This document shows positions 22,766 through 33,882 of a stretch of 64,000 nt of DNA, piece after piece. Positions within the stretch are counted from its first letter, which is position 1; every line of letters starts with the position of its first letter. The stretch lies in the NCBI GenBank assembly GCA_020736575.1, contig JAGPYM010000001.1, positions 248,001 to 312,000 on the forward strand, in the 5' to 3' direction. Under the pieces are notes generated by a model. That model saw nothing but the letters and a program-made list of their open reading frames with translations. It was not told where the DNA came from and searched no databases. This DNA comes from Thelonectria olida. Lineage: Eukaryota; Ascomycota; Sordariomycetes; Hypocreales; Nectriaceae. A program made the translations under genes and the position numbers.

Positions 22766-24347
22766 GCCTTTCCGCGTTGACGACGCCTGCGAGCCTTGAG
22801 GCTTCGCTGGGTTCTATTTCGCCTATTGATTGTTTTCGCTTTTCGTCTGTCCCCCATTTTCAACATGGAACACCGTTTTATCAACTACGGTTGCGAGGAA
22901 CCACGGGCCAAGTATTTCTACACTGGCGGCATGCATATCAGCACGACTTTCCTGTTTGACGACTTTCCCTGTTCTTGTTTTGACTGGTATTTTTCCTTTG
23001 GCTTTGACGATTCCTCGAAGGCGTGGTGCCCGGGATGAGCTTCTGGTCGGTGAGAGCGGCTGGGATTCCGCTGGCGTTTCCCTGGGTCGCATGCGATGTG
23101 ATACGCGGCGGGCTTTTCTTTTTATGATATTGGACATTTTCGGTTATCGGATTCTCCTTGGCTCTCCACTTGCTTTTCTGTTTCCGACTCTATTTCTAAC
23201 AGCTTCCGCGTCCTTTGTCTTGTAGTATTTCTTGTCTTAACTCTATTTTGCTTAAGCCTGGGATGATGACTCCCCTGGGTTGGGATGAGGCGGGTGGGAT
23301 TGGGAACGGGATACACTGACCCCATGGCCAGCTGGGTGCCAATGAAATGACTGATTGGGACAGAAAGAGAGTGTTTACATGCATCGGTTCGATACTGACT
23401 CGATACTGAATGATTACGACTTGGCTGTCTGTCACTTTCTTTTTGAATGAGTGCATACTGTGACTGGACTGTCATTGTGACTAACCAGAAAGGAGACATG
23501 AAGAGAACTGGGGACGTGTCGAGGATGGAAAACTCAGTCTTCTTCGTGTCGCGATTATGCGTATACATACGATTACATGGAATATATATGTATACACGCC
23601 TCTCTTCTCCTCTTCTCTACTCATCTTTTCTCCCTTCTTATATTCTTTTCCTGTCCCGTCCCTTGTCGTCAACCGCAACACCGTCATTTTTGAGGGAAAA
23701 AAAAAAAAACCAAAAAACAGAGCAAAAAGTCCCATCCGTACCTTGCCCCAACCCTCATCCCTTTCTCGTGTATGGACAACAGGTGTATGCATAACTGGCC
23801 TGCCAAAAGAAAAATGATATATATACGTAAAAGGTATTCGAACGATCAACCAAAAGGGGAAAGCGAAATTAAAAAAAGAGATAGCCACGCGAGCCCGAGA
23901 CCCATGATAGGGAAAAAAAAAAAAAAGGAAGATACTGTCTGTCTGTTGTAAAAGAACCCGATCCGTTTTGTCCTCGGAAGAAACCCCCGTAACACCCCTG
24001 GGGGGGGGGGGGGGGGGGGGAGGCAATGTGTGTTGTTGTGTCCCCTCGGAAAAAGAATTCAACTTGGATGAACCCTAACGCCAAAGCGGGATTGAAGAAT
24101 CTGAAGCTTCCCTCTATGCCATGCGAGAGATGGCTGCGCGGCAGAACAAGGAGGAGGGGGCTGGAGAGATACCCTTGAAAGGATGCTTGCGGTTGAATGG
24201 AAAGTTGACATGAATTAACTCATTCGCACCTGCTGGTGGATGAAGATATTAAAACGATAGATGTGTTGTAATAGCGGTGAGAAGAATACAAAAGGACGAG
24301 CGTTCGCCAGATGTTGAAGCATCCTGAGGCTCAGTTGCTTCTGTCGC
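22766..24347. other. Convergent 3' region between MAF1 and the histidine kinase
   Basis: 1.6 kb of UTR-like, low-complexity sequence: T-rich runs after MAF1, A-tracts at 23698-23710 and 23910-23924, TATATA stretches and a long G homopolymer. No gene supported. Confidence 0.5.
24000..24020. repeat. 21-nt G homopolymer
   Basis: Twenty-one consecutive G on the plus strand, interrupted afterwards by A and then GG. It is preceded by a C-rich CACCCCT. The length may be inexact because homopolymers of this size are error-prone. Confidence 0.85.
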
Positions 24348-27300
24348 TCATCCCTCCTTCTCCTCAGGAGTTCCGTTCGAGGACTCCTTAGACGGCGGTG
24401 CATGGTGAGGCGGCTGAACATCGCCATTCATCGCACCATTCGCCGGCTTCATTTCAGGATCTGGAAACTTCTCTCTTGATGCGTTCTTGGCTAGTTGGGG
24501 TGTCTCAGGTTCTTCGGGAATGGTGGCAAACTTCTTGAGCATTTGCTTGAGGGCTGGTCGTCGGATGGGTTTGGCGAGAAACTCGTCCATGCCAGAGTCG
24601 ATGCATTCCTTGACGTTGCTCTCCTCGGAAAAGGCCGTGAGCGCGACGATGGGGGATGTGTAGCCCATCTCACGAATCAGTCGGGTGCTCTGGAGACCAT
24701 CCAGGTTGGGCATTTGGACGTCCATAAAGATGACATCATATGACTCGTTCCTCTCCATCGTCGCCTTCACGAAGTCGTAGGCTTCCTGTCCGTCCTTGGC
24801 AATGGTCACATCGTACACAGCCTCAAGCTTGAGCATGCGACTGACGACTTCGATATTGGTCGAGTTGTCATCGGCCACGAGCACGCGAAGCTTGCCCTGG
24901 CCGGTCTTATTTGCCATGGCTCGGTCGAGAGCGGACATCTTCTGTTCCGTTGTGCTCCTGGGCACAGTCGGCTCCGCGGCGAAGTACGGGGCGCTGAGAC
25001 CGACCAGTCGGGGCTGAGGATTCATCGAGTTGGCCGGCTTCATTTCAGCGGCGGGTTTTGGGGTGACGAGACTGTTGCGATGCTGCTCCATGTCGATTGA
25101 GGCAACCGAGTGGTTGGTGTTGTCAACGCTATTTGGTCGGGACTTCATGCTACTAGAGGCTGTGCTTGAGGCTCTAGAATCAATCGTCAGTGGCTAGTTG
25201 TTACGGGGGAAAGACGAATACGCACCTGTCCTTGATGTACTTCAGGGGAATGTGCATCGTGAATACAGAGCCCGTTCCGACAGTACTCTTCAGTGTTATT
25301 GAGCCTCCCATGAGGCCAGCGAGCTGGTGGCAGATACTCAATCCCAGTCCAGTTCCACCAAATTTCTTGCTTAGACCCAGATCTCCCTGAACAAACGGCT
25401 CAAATACCTTTTGCTGCATATGCTCGGGGATACCTGGGCCGGTGTCCTCGACCTCAAACTCGAATAGATATGCCTTCGCCCCCGGAGGTGGCGGGGTTGG
25501 CGATCTCTCTCGGACGTTGATGTGTGGTGTTGCTTTGGGGTCCATTGGGTTGATGGTAAGGGCAGTGCCAGTTCCGTTAAACCGGTTAGGAGTGCTCCCG
25601 GGTCCCGAACTACTCGAGTGCGTTGGGCTGGCGCCTCCACGATCCCTGCCGCGTCCACGACTCGTCTTCGAGTTGTTGCGGGAGTTCCTTGAGAACGAAG
25701 ACGTCCTACTCTCATCTTCGTTTGAAGAATCCACCTCGCCCAGACACTTGATTCGTACTTGTACGCTCCCATCAGGCGGCGTGAACTTCAAGCTGTTGCT
25801 GACCAGATTGATAATGACCTGCAGTATACGATGCTGGTCGCCCCATAAGCACATGTCCTTCAATCGCCCGGTCCCATGAGGGCCCAAGGCAGGCAGTCTC
25901 GTGTCCTTTTCATTAGGTTCTGGATTCGGGTCGAACTCCGTGTTCTCGACGCTGATGAATTGGACCGAGAAGTTGATCTTTCCTTCTCGGACCTGCTTGT
26001 CAAAGATGGTGAGGATTTGAGATCGGATATCAGCTAATCGGAACTCTTTCAGTTCTAGGCTGAGTTGGTTGCCGATCTGGTTCTTGGAGAAGCTCAAGAG
26101 ATCTTCCAAGAGGTGCAGTAGCAAGTCTCCCGACTTGTACAGCGTTTTGAGCGACTGCTTGATCCTCAACAAGTCGTTCTCCTCCATGCACACGGCACAC
26201 ATGCCGAGAATACCGTTGAGTGGTGTCTTGAGTTCATGAGAAATGTTGGCGATGAAGAGGGTCTTGCTCTCGTTGGCCGCTTCGGCAGCCTTCTTGCTCT
26301 CTTCCAATTCCCTGGTTCGTTGCGCCACCTTCACTTCAAGACCTAGATATTGCTTGACCAATTCATCGCTCATGTCGTTGAATGTTTGCGAAAGCTCACT
26401 CAGCTCGTCCCTGATAATTGGTTTCCTAATATCGACCTTGCCGGGGATCTTGAACATCCGGCGGGCCGAGTCGCGGTCTGATGAAGGCCTCTTGGGCTTT
26501 TTTCTTGCCCACCGAACGAAGCTTGCCCAGTACCCTTTTTTGGATCTTTGTGAAACACGGCCAGAACTCGGAAGCTCCTCCTCGTCTTCCGTGTCAGAGC
26601 CAATGTACGAATCCTCGTATCCCGGGGGGTTGACCGACTTCTCCGTTGCAGCCTTGAGCCTGACGATTGGCATCACGCTGAGATGAGCACAGGGGATGAT
26701 TAATAGCATTATGAATCCGACAGTCCCAAAGACGGTGCCGAGGAGGATATTTCGTAAATCATTGATGGGTTCGTAAGCCTCCCATTTCGCCTTCTCTACC
26801 ATGACAGTCCAATTTACCAAAGGGGTTTGGGTGCGGGCAAATCCAACAGCAACCTTGGCTCTCTCTTCGTTGCGTGTATTGAGCAGGGCGCTGGCGTTGT
26901 TGACGCTGTCATAGTGCTTAGTGAAAGAATCGAAGGCGGCAGGATACTGCTTGACTGGAAAGGCCTTGTTATCTGCCTCCTCTGAGTACTGATACTGCTT
27001 ATGTCGGTCTTCGTATTGAGAGGGTGATTGTGGGGGGAGCACAAATTTAACCAGGACATCACCGAAGGTCTCCCTGTTGGGTGTATAGGTCGTGTTACTT
27101 GCCGGCGTGGCTGCATTGAAGCGATTGGAGCCTTCGTTCGGCCCTATCAACAATACAGACCCAGACTTGCCTAGTCCTTCGCGGGACTCCTGTACCTGAG
27201 TGAGTGACGAGGCCAGTGAGACGATGGTCATGTAACCCAAGATGAACTGGTCGGTGTTGTCGCGGACGGGGACCGTTATAGACAAGAGAGCAGCCGATTC

Positions 27301-27927
27301 GTTGAGGACCAGAGGGCCAAGGAGAAGACCACCGTCGCGATAGATGCGTACATTTGGAAATGCTTCGGCGGCGTAGGCGGTTTCATTGGGTCGGTATATG
27401 TTGGGAGTGTGAAGGTTGATGTACGTGATGTTGGGATACAGGGATGGGGGATAGCCAACGCCCGAGTCGCCAAGCATCACAGGGTCCCCAGAGGAGGAGT
27501 TGTAGGGCAGGGCGATGTCAGTGATGTTTTTTGTCGTGACATTGAACAGGCCATCAGGGGAAGCGCCCGTCTTGTTCCTCGAGTACAACCTGACTTGCAA
27601 CAGCCCTGTGTCGGCACTAACGGCCAGTGCACTCTCAATGTCCACAATGGCTTCATCCCAGTCGCGATCGCCGTAGGCGTAAAAGTTGGAGAGGGCAGCC
27701 TGGAGCAGGATGCGAGACGAAATGGTGTAGCAGCTGGTCTGGACGAGATCGAGCTCGGCCGTGATGCGGGAGGCCTTGAGCGAGGCCGTGAGCGTCAGCC
27801 CTTCGCGCTCGACGTTCATGACGAAGCGGTTGACATAGATCCAGGTGGGAATGGAGACGACGGCGAGGGCGACCAGGACAGCGAGGAGGACGAGGGCAGC
27901 AAGCTGCTCGCGAATCGCGATCCTCAT
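24348..27927 (-). CDS. SLN1-type transmembrane hybrid histidine kinase
   Basis: Osmosensing phosphorelay kinase of the plasma membrane, expected to signal through an HPt protein and SSK1/SKN7-type regulators to the HOG MAP kinase. Exons 27927-25226 and 25173-24348, giving 1175 residues. TM1 is about residues 9-31. A large extracellular sensor domain with many N-glycosylation sequons runs to TM2 at about 392-418. A HAMP-like region and a coiled coil ([20 protein letters not shown]) follow. The H box [16 protein letters not shown] carries the phospho-accepting His at about 564. ATP-binding boxes: [14 protein letters not shown] (N), [19 protein letters not shown] (G1/F) and [18 protein letters not shown] (G2). 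The receiver has LVADDNSTN, phospho-Asp about 1052 in IFMDVQMPN, and LAKPI. The intron sits exactly between kinase and receiver. It is SLN1-like rather than Nik1/OS-1-like because it is membrane-anchored and lacks HAMP repeats. Confidence 0.93.
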
Positions 27928-28439
27928 GGTGGGCAGGTTATCGGAGGACTGGGGATTGAGTACGGCGACGCGGCATCGTTTTCTCGTCGAGGCTCGGGGT
28001 TGGACGGGTTTGATTCAGAGGAGAACAGGGGATGGTCTGAGATCGGGGTTGGGAAGCAGCAGCGGAAGGGGTAGTCGCGAAGATGGAGACGCAAGGGAAC
28101 CGAGATCGAGCGAGGGTGAGGATGGGTGATTTGGGAAAAATTGTCGGCTCCGAGGCCGGTCACCCGGGGGAGGACTCGCGTCAGTTGAGGCGAGGACGAG
28201 GCGTTTGAGCCTATCTCGATGGTACCGGTCGAACGCCGAGAGTCGTTTTCTCGGGCAAGCCGTAACAGATACTGGATGGAGGTTGCCGGTTGGCTGCGCT
28301 GGGGGGTTTTCGCAGAAGACGAGCGACGGTTGGAGAGAGATGGGGGATCAGCGAGAAGAGGAACAAGGGAGGGTGACTTGTGGCCCAGGAAGAGCAGGTG
28401 GAAACTGCCGGGGGGCGCTCGGCGCGTGTGGGATGGCAC
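27924..28439 (-). other. Candidate 171-codon upstream ORF overlapping the SLN1-like start
   Basis: A Ser/Pro/Arg-rich ORF starts at 28439. Its TGA (27926-27924) overlaps the kinase ATG (27927-27925) as ATGA. It lies where the kinase leader should be. The sequence shows the overlap directly. Whether the transcript starts upstream of 28439, and whether the ORF is translated, is unknown. The composition resembles a C/T-rich leader rather than a folded protein. Confidence 0.3.
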
Positions 28440-30570
28440 GGAGATGGTGTGTGGAGAGAATATGGAGCAGCAGAGTCTGTCTCCCGGAGAGTGGGTTGAT
28501 TGATGAATGATACAAAAGAACGTATGTGATTGTTAGTGAGAGTGAGAAGAGCTGAATACGTAGGCTGAACAATTAGGGAAAACGAAAAGCCGGGAGGGCG
28601 AAGAATGGAGAAGGCAGCTGAAGAGGGAATGTGAAGAATCCAATGGGGTCTGCAAGGGGAGGGGAGGGGGGTGCCGGATTGGATTTAGAGATGGTGGTGG
28701 TGGTGGTGGTGAGAAGCCAAACTGGGTTTGGTAGTTATTCCGACAGCAAGAAAAGCCCCGACTGTTGGCATCACGAAGAGGAGGACGAGGACGAGGACGA
28801 GAAGCGGAAGTAGAAGCTATCGAAGATTCTCTCGAGCAAGCAGAGCAGCTGGAGATTTTGAGTTATGGGAGAGTGGGTTTGACTACTGCAGATCCTTTAG
28901 GTGGTGTTGGCCCCAAATCAGAATCAGATCAGATTTCAATGGATACGAATGCTGTGTCTGTTGTACTCTGCGTACAGTTGTCGACGGCATGCTCCGCCAG
29001 CGTGTTATTGTTCGCGCCACGGGCACGATGCAGAGAAGGATGGAATTCCCACAAGACGAGACAATTGCGATTCCAACGACAGACTTTGATGGGCAACAGC
29101 CGCGAGAGAGTGGGCGGTTGTGGGGTCAATGGCGTGTGCTAGTCGAGAAGCTTGTGTTGGGAAGATCCCAGTTAATTTGGGTACGTGTACCTGAGAGAGA
29201 GTCTTTGGTGAAAGGGCATTTCGATTCTTCATTGCCAGAGACGGGCCAGCGGTTCATCGGCATCTACGGCTACTGCGGACAATAGAGACCTGACCAGTTA
29301 GTTACATACCTAGGTATTTAACGGAGAGGCCGTCCGGGGGGGGCAAAAATACTCGTCACCAAGAGGCCACCATGGCAAACAAGATCCGATCTGCCTTGTC
29401 CGTCTGACTTGTCGATCACTTCAACATCAGCAGCTGCTGCTCGAATTAATAAGGACGACACTTGTAAGCCCGTGGACCATTCGAGACCAGCGCCAGCGCC
29501 CTGCACAAGCACCGAAACGGGGCCGGGCGTGCCCCATTTTCTCTTTGGGCCTCACTCACTTTTGACAGAGGAGGAGACAGAAGAGGGAGGGGAAAACGCA
29601 CCGAAACCCCAGAAAGTTGATGAGCGTAGTTTCTTGGAATCCGCATCCGTCCCGTCGAGCATTCACGCATGGATATTTCACATGCCCATCCATCCGACGG
29701 ATGCGATTGGGTGCATACTCGGAAGACATGGGCAACAAACCTCCACATGCGCAGCCAACGGCTTCCCTGTGAAAATACCGAGAGCACGGTTTCAAGCAGA
29801 CACAAGCTTATTTGTTGCAACCAAGTCATTGGGATCAAAGAGACAATTGATAAATCGACCATCAAGCAATCATCTCTTCGTTCGTCTCGATATCCCTTTG
29901 TAAATCACCGATCTAGATATGCATCAAATCACACACGGACCAACCAACCAGAAACAGAACAAAGCAAGTGAGCGAGCTATGCCAACATCCCTGCCAGCCC
30001 AGTCCAGCCAGGAAGGAAGGAAGGAAACGAAAGCTGCAGCACCGAAGCTCGGGCCTTGTTGCATTTTCCTCAGAGATCTCGTTTTACACGGGCAATCGAT
30101 GTGCGTATGTGTACTTGTTCGGAGAGGAACCTCCCGTCGCCATGGGCCCCCCATGTTCCTGAATGTCCACTTTGACATCTCATCTCCAGCGCTGAAACTC
30201 CCGGTGCTCATTATTGCCATGATTACTCCGTACTATGAATGAATAAATGATTTCAATGTCCGCTCCAAACTACCTCAGCCTTGATGCAAGGGATAACGTC
30301 TCAACCCGCCAACTGGTTAAAGCCCAAACCTCAGCCCCCCTCCACTGTCGCAATCCCCACTGCACCCTAATACACCAACTGCAATCCATTATCAACATCG
30401 CCGCTGTGGCTCATCGCCGCTACCTGCGGATACACAGAGCTATCGCCCATTAACGAGTCATCATTCTACAAAACACCGCCTCCAATCCTATTCTACTCTT
30501 TTATATCCATAAATGCCCCATCTATCAGTAACCGCACCGCTCGCTTCGTCTTCATTCATGCCCATCATGA
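28440..30570. other. Intergenic; upstream of the kinase and 3' of fluG
   Basis: About 2.1 kb. It includes distal promoter sequence of the kinase (C/T-rich on minus), simple repeats near 28.7-28.8 kb, and probable 3' UTR of the FluG gene near 30.2-30.57 kb. Overlapping ORFs on both strands (for example 29409-29903) show no domain or splice logic. Confidence 0.45.
28692..28711. repeat. Trinucleotide microsatellite (TGG)n
   Basis: About six to seven tandem TGG units. A second imperfect GAGGAC/GACGAG purine repeat follows at about 28779-28803. Confidence 0.85.
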
Positions 30571-33168
30571 TCAATATCGCTCCATCACCCACCTCCTCCG
30601 CTCTTCGTCGCTCATTCCCTCTAGCATCGCCGTCTCAGCCTTCTTGACAGCCACAAACCGCTCCACGAGTTCCCGTCCCAAGAGCTTCGTCATGTCTTCA
30701 TCCCCCTCTAACGCCTGGAGCGCCTCGCTGACACTGCTGGGGAGCTTCTTCACCACATTAAGGCGCTGCCGCTCCGCCTCGGACAACGTCGCCGGGTCTA
30801 CCTGGCAGTCTGCCTGGACAAGCTTCTCCCCATCCACAACACCCTGTGTTCCCGCAAAGAGCGTGGCCGACAAGGCCAGGTACGGATTTGCCGTGCCGTC
30901 CATGCACTTGAGCTCCCAGTGGCTGTCCTCTATCTTGCGCAGTGGCGTCTCCCGGTTCTGCGTGCCCCAAGCCACCCATGTGCCTCCTGCCCAGCACCCG
31001 TCCTGCATGCGTTCGTAACTCACCACACTGGCGATCGAGAATGCCGTGATGGCTCCAAGGTGCTTGAGGATGCCAGCGTAAAAAGCCTCGTATACATTCC
31101 TATCGTAGCCGTTGGGCGTCGAGATGGATATGTGAGTGTGAGATGCTGAACCGCACGCCCTGGCGTATGGCTTTGGATGAAGCGTCATCCTGTAGCCCTT
31201 TTCCGTAGCACAGTTGCTGATGACATCTCTCGCGTAGAGGAGCGTGTCCACGGCTTCCAGCGGAGGCGCCTTGGGTAGAACCACTTCGTACTGTCCCGTT
31301 GCGCTCTCGGGGTGCATCATGTCAACATAGACCCCTGCGACTTCAAGTTGCTCGATGGCTTCTTCGAGGACTTCGGTGACCGCTTCGTGTTCCATAGCCC
31401 TCCCTACTGACCACGCGTGGCCATCCCCGTCGAGAGTCATGTATTTGCTCTCATCGCCCACTCGGCGTGCCAGGACAAGCTCAACCTCAAACCCAATGAT
31501 GAACTCCAATCCGTGTTGCGCTGCCTCCCCAATAGCCCTCTTTAGAAGGGTTCGTGGACATAGGGGCACCAAAGAGCCATCCTTTTCCTTGAAGTCTCCT
31601 TGAGCAGTGATGTGGCCCTTTCGTGGGCCAAGACGCAGAGTTGTAAGATCGGGATGAAGCTTATACTCTCCGGAAGGGGTGACACCAGGCACGGGCACAT
31701 CATTCTGAAGCAAACCTAAGCTAGCCTTGGTCACTCCAAAGGAGAGCTCCTCGCCGCTACGCAGAATGGACCATACCCGACGCATCGGAACGGCTCTCAT
31801 CCTGGACGTGGCCGTCATGTCGTTCCAATATACCCTGAAGAACCGAGGCGTCTGGTGGCCATTGAGGAATTTGGTCAAGGTCTGAATGTGCTCCCAGCCG
31901 GCTGGCGCGGGTTCCAAGCTGGGCTTGGAGGTCCACGCTGAGAGCTCGAGGCCGAGATTGTACAACTTGTTTGCGTTGTTAAAGAAAAAGGCTTGAACCA
32001 GATCCGCAGCTTGTACAAAGGTCAAATCTCCCTTGCCCACATAATCCAAAAGGACAGTCCGCAGCACTTCTCGCACCTGCTCTACTGCCAGCAAATAGGT
32101 CTCGGGGAAATAGTGCCCATCTGTACTCCAGAGAAGCTTGGAGTAGGGGCACAACTCGAGCATTTGGCGGATCACAGCCTCCTGGCCATCTCTGCTCACT
32201 GCAGGGAAAACCTCGCCAATGTCGGCGTACACATTGGGGTAAACCGTAGCTAAATAAGCAGCCTCTCGCATGAATGGGTAGCTGGCGTGCAGGAGAACCA
32301 TGTTCACCTTTGGGTATGCCGTGATGAAGGGTTGGAGGAGCGCGGGCGTCGCTGTGGTCAGAATAATGTCGTTGTCGCCAAGTCCAGTGTGGAACTGAAT
32401 GGGCTTCTTGTTGTAAGGGGCAGCACTTTTGACAATAAGCTGAGCCACCTTGTGAACAAAATATTGGGTAAGCTCAGGATTGTTCAGTCGGGTGAGCGTC
32501 TTTCCCTTCTTCTTTCCGTCGTAAAGGCTTTGCAAAGCACCTTTGACACTTTTTTGCTCAGGGGCCGTCTTTCGAATGGCCAGACCGGATCGATAGCAGA
32601 TGATGGACTTGAAGGCAACAACAGCTGGATCGATGATGGCCTGCACGATGTACGCATGGAAGCGATCATGTACTTCGCGATGTAGGGCATCAAAGGAGGT
32701 ATCAGGCTTGGCAAATATTTCGTCGATGATGTTAGCGGCGACTTGCTCAATGCGGACGATGCGCTTGGTAGGACTGCGCGTGAAGTCGTCGAAATGATTG
32801 TACAGCTCGAGGTCTTCTTGATTGCCGAACCCGTCATCTACCAGGACGCTCTCAATTCCCTCGAGACACCTTTTGGTCCAGGCCTTGTAGTCTCCCGCTC
32901 GCTTGGCCGCTATGGCTGCCTCAACGGCGGTCCATGTTGCTTCGCAGCCTAGAATGGAGGAGAGCTGCTTGACGGCGCGGAGATGAGCGAGGGACGTTGT
33001 TGTAGCGGCGATGGCCTCTCCGTTGGCTTCAGTTGAGATGCTAAGCAAAGGAACCTTCTTGACCGAGCCCAAACGCAGCAATTGGTGGCCGTGGTGATCG
33101 ATTATGGGGCAGACCTGGATGATTCGCTCCAGCGGCAGCACCTCGGACATGGGGAGGGCAATTGACAT
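30571..33168 (-). CDS. fluG: FluG-type amidohydrolase / glutamine synthetase fusion
   Basis: Single-exon gene of 865 residues, the length of Aspergillus nidulans FluG, which is needed for an extracellular signal that starts asexual sporulation. The N-terminal half is amidohydrolase-like: PIIDHHGHQLL (HxH metal motif, about residue 24-27), IQFHTGLGDNDI, MVLLHASYPFMREAAYLA, NVYADIGEVFPAVSR and LLWSTDGHYFPE. The C-terminal half (about 440-865) is glutamine synthetase-like: FFRVYWNDMTATSRMRAVP, GFEVELVLARR, HPESATGQYEVVLP, CGSASHTHISIS, GTQNRETPLRKI, ELKCMDGTANPYLALSAT. The GS ammonia/ATP-site motifs look largely intact, so activity cannot be excluded. Several fungi carry more than one such fusion, so orthology with the developmental regulator is inference. 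An MFS gene lies upstream in the same orientation, 714 bp away. Confidence 0.9.
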   Translation of the reverse strand: MSIALPMSEVLPLERIIQVCPIIDHHGHQLLRLGSVKKVPLLSISTEANGEAIAATTTSLAHLRAVKQLSSILGCEATWTAVEAAIAAKRAGDYKAWTKRCLEGIESVLVDDGFGNQEDLELYNHFDDFTRSPTKRIVRIEQVAANIIDEIFAKPDTSFDALHREVHDRFHAYIVQAIIDPAVVAFKSIICYRSGLAIRKTAPEQKSVKGALQSLYDGKKKGKTLTRLNNPELTQYFVHKVAQLIVKSAAPYNKKPIQFHTGLGDNDIILTTATPALLQPFITAYPKVNMVLLHASYPFMREAAYLATVYPNVYADIGEVFPAVSRDGQEAVIRQMLELCPYSKLLWSTDGHYFPETYLLAVEQVREVLRTVLLDYVGKGDLTFVQAADLVQAFFFNNANKLYNLGLELSAWTSKPSLEPAPAGWEHIQTLTKFLNGHQTPRFFRVYWNDMTATSRMRAVPMRRVWSILRSGEELSFGVTKASLGLLQNDVPVPGVTPSGEYKLHPDLTTLRLGPRKGHITAQGDFKEKDGSLVPLCPRTLLKRAIGEAAQHGLEFIIGFEVELVLARRVGDESKYMTLDGDGHAWSVGRAMEHEAVTEVLEEAIEQLEVAGVYVDMMHPESATGQYEVVLPKAPPLEAVDTLLYARDVISNCATEKGYRMTLHPKPYARACGSASHTHISISTPNGYDRNVYEAFYAGILKHLGAITAFSIASVVSYERMQDGCWAGGTWVAWGTQNRETPLRKIEDSHWELKCMDGTANPYLALSATLFAGTQGVVDGEKLVQADCQVDPATLSEAERQRLNVVKKLPSSVSEALQALEGDEDMTKLLGRELVERFVAVKKAETAMLEGMSDEERRRWVMERY

Positions 33169-33882
33169 GTTGGACCTGGCCGAGCGAATGCCTGCTCAGG
33201 CTGAGAATATACAGCAGCTGTGTGAGAAGATGGGAGAGAGTGTCCGTATGGTATTCGGAGGAATATAGCTTTGATGCCGTAGGGTAGGTAGGTGAGGTCT
33301 GTAAGGATACCAAAGTACCCGACCCAGTTGTTTCAAATTGTCCGAATCGGCTGGTAACCAAAAAAACCGATTGAGATAGGGAATAGACGGCGAACGGCCG
33401 GGCTAATAGATGATTGACGGCTGCTGATGTTTGCGCGGGCTTCGATCCAAAATGCCAGGTGTGCGTGCAGTGCCAGAAACTGAATACACATGTGCCGTCT
33501 CAGGGGGAGGCAGCTTGCCAAAGGATTAGGCTCACCTAATATTTTAGCAAAGGTACAATTTTTTTTCCAGAGCAAAAATTGTATCGGTGAAGCAGGAGCA
33601 GTTCACATGATAACACGATAAAGAACTCTTGCATCATCGCCGGGGCAGGCGCATGGAAGGAGCCGGCCCGATGTGAGACATACATATGAGGGGGCTTGGC
33701 CACGTCAACCACCAGGGCTTACTATTACGGTGAGAATGCACAAACCAATTGTCCCTATTCAATTGGCGGGCGGCGCGACGTCGTGGTCAAGGCTTGTGAA
33801 GTTGTGTATTCGCAAGTGCGGAAAGGTGGAAGAAGAAACCACCACTCTTAGACAACATGTGATCAAGTGAGCAAACGATCTC
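33169..33882. other. Promoter of fluG / 3' region of the MFS gene
   Basis: 714 bp between two minus-strand genes. No gene seen. It includes a GTAGGTAGGT stretch near 33281. Confidence 0.5.

Noticed and set aside
28687..29285. Plus-strand ORFs near 28.7-29.3 kb considered as a gene divergent from the kinase
   Set aside because: They begin in purine microsatellites and contain no conserved segment. Several frames are open at once.
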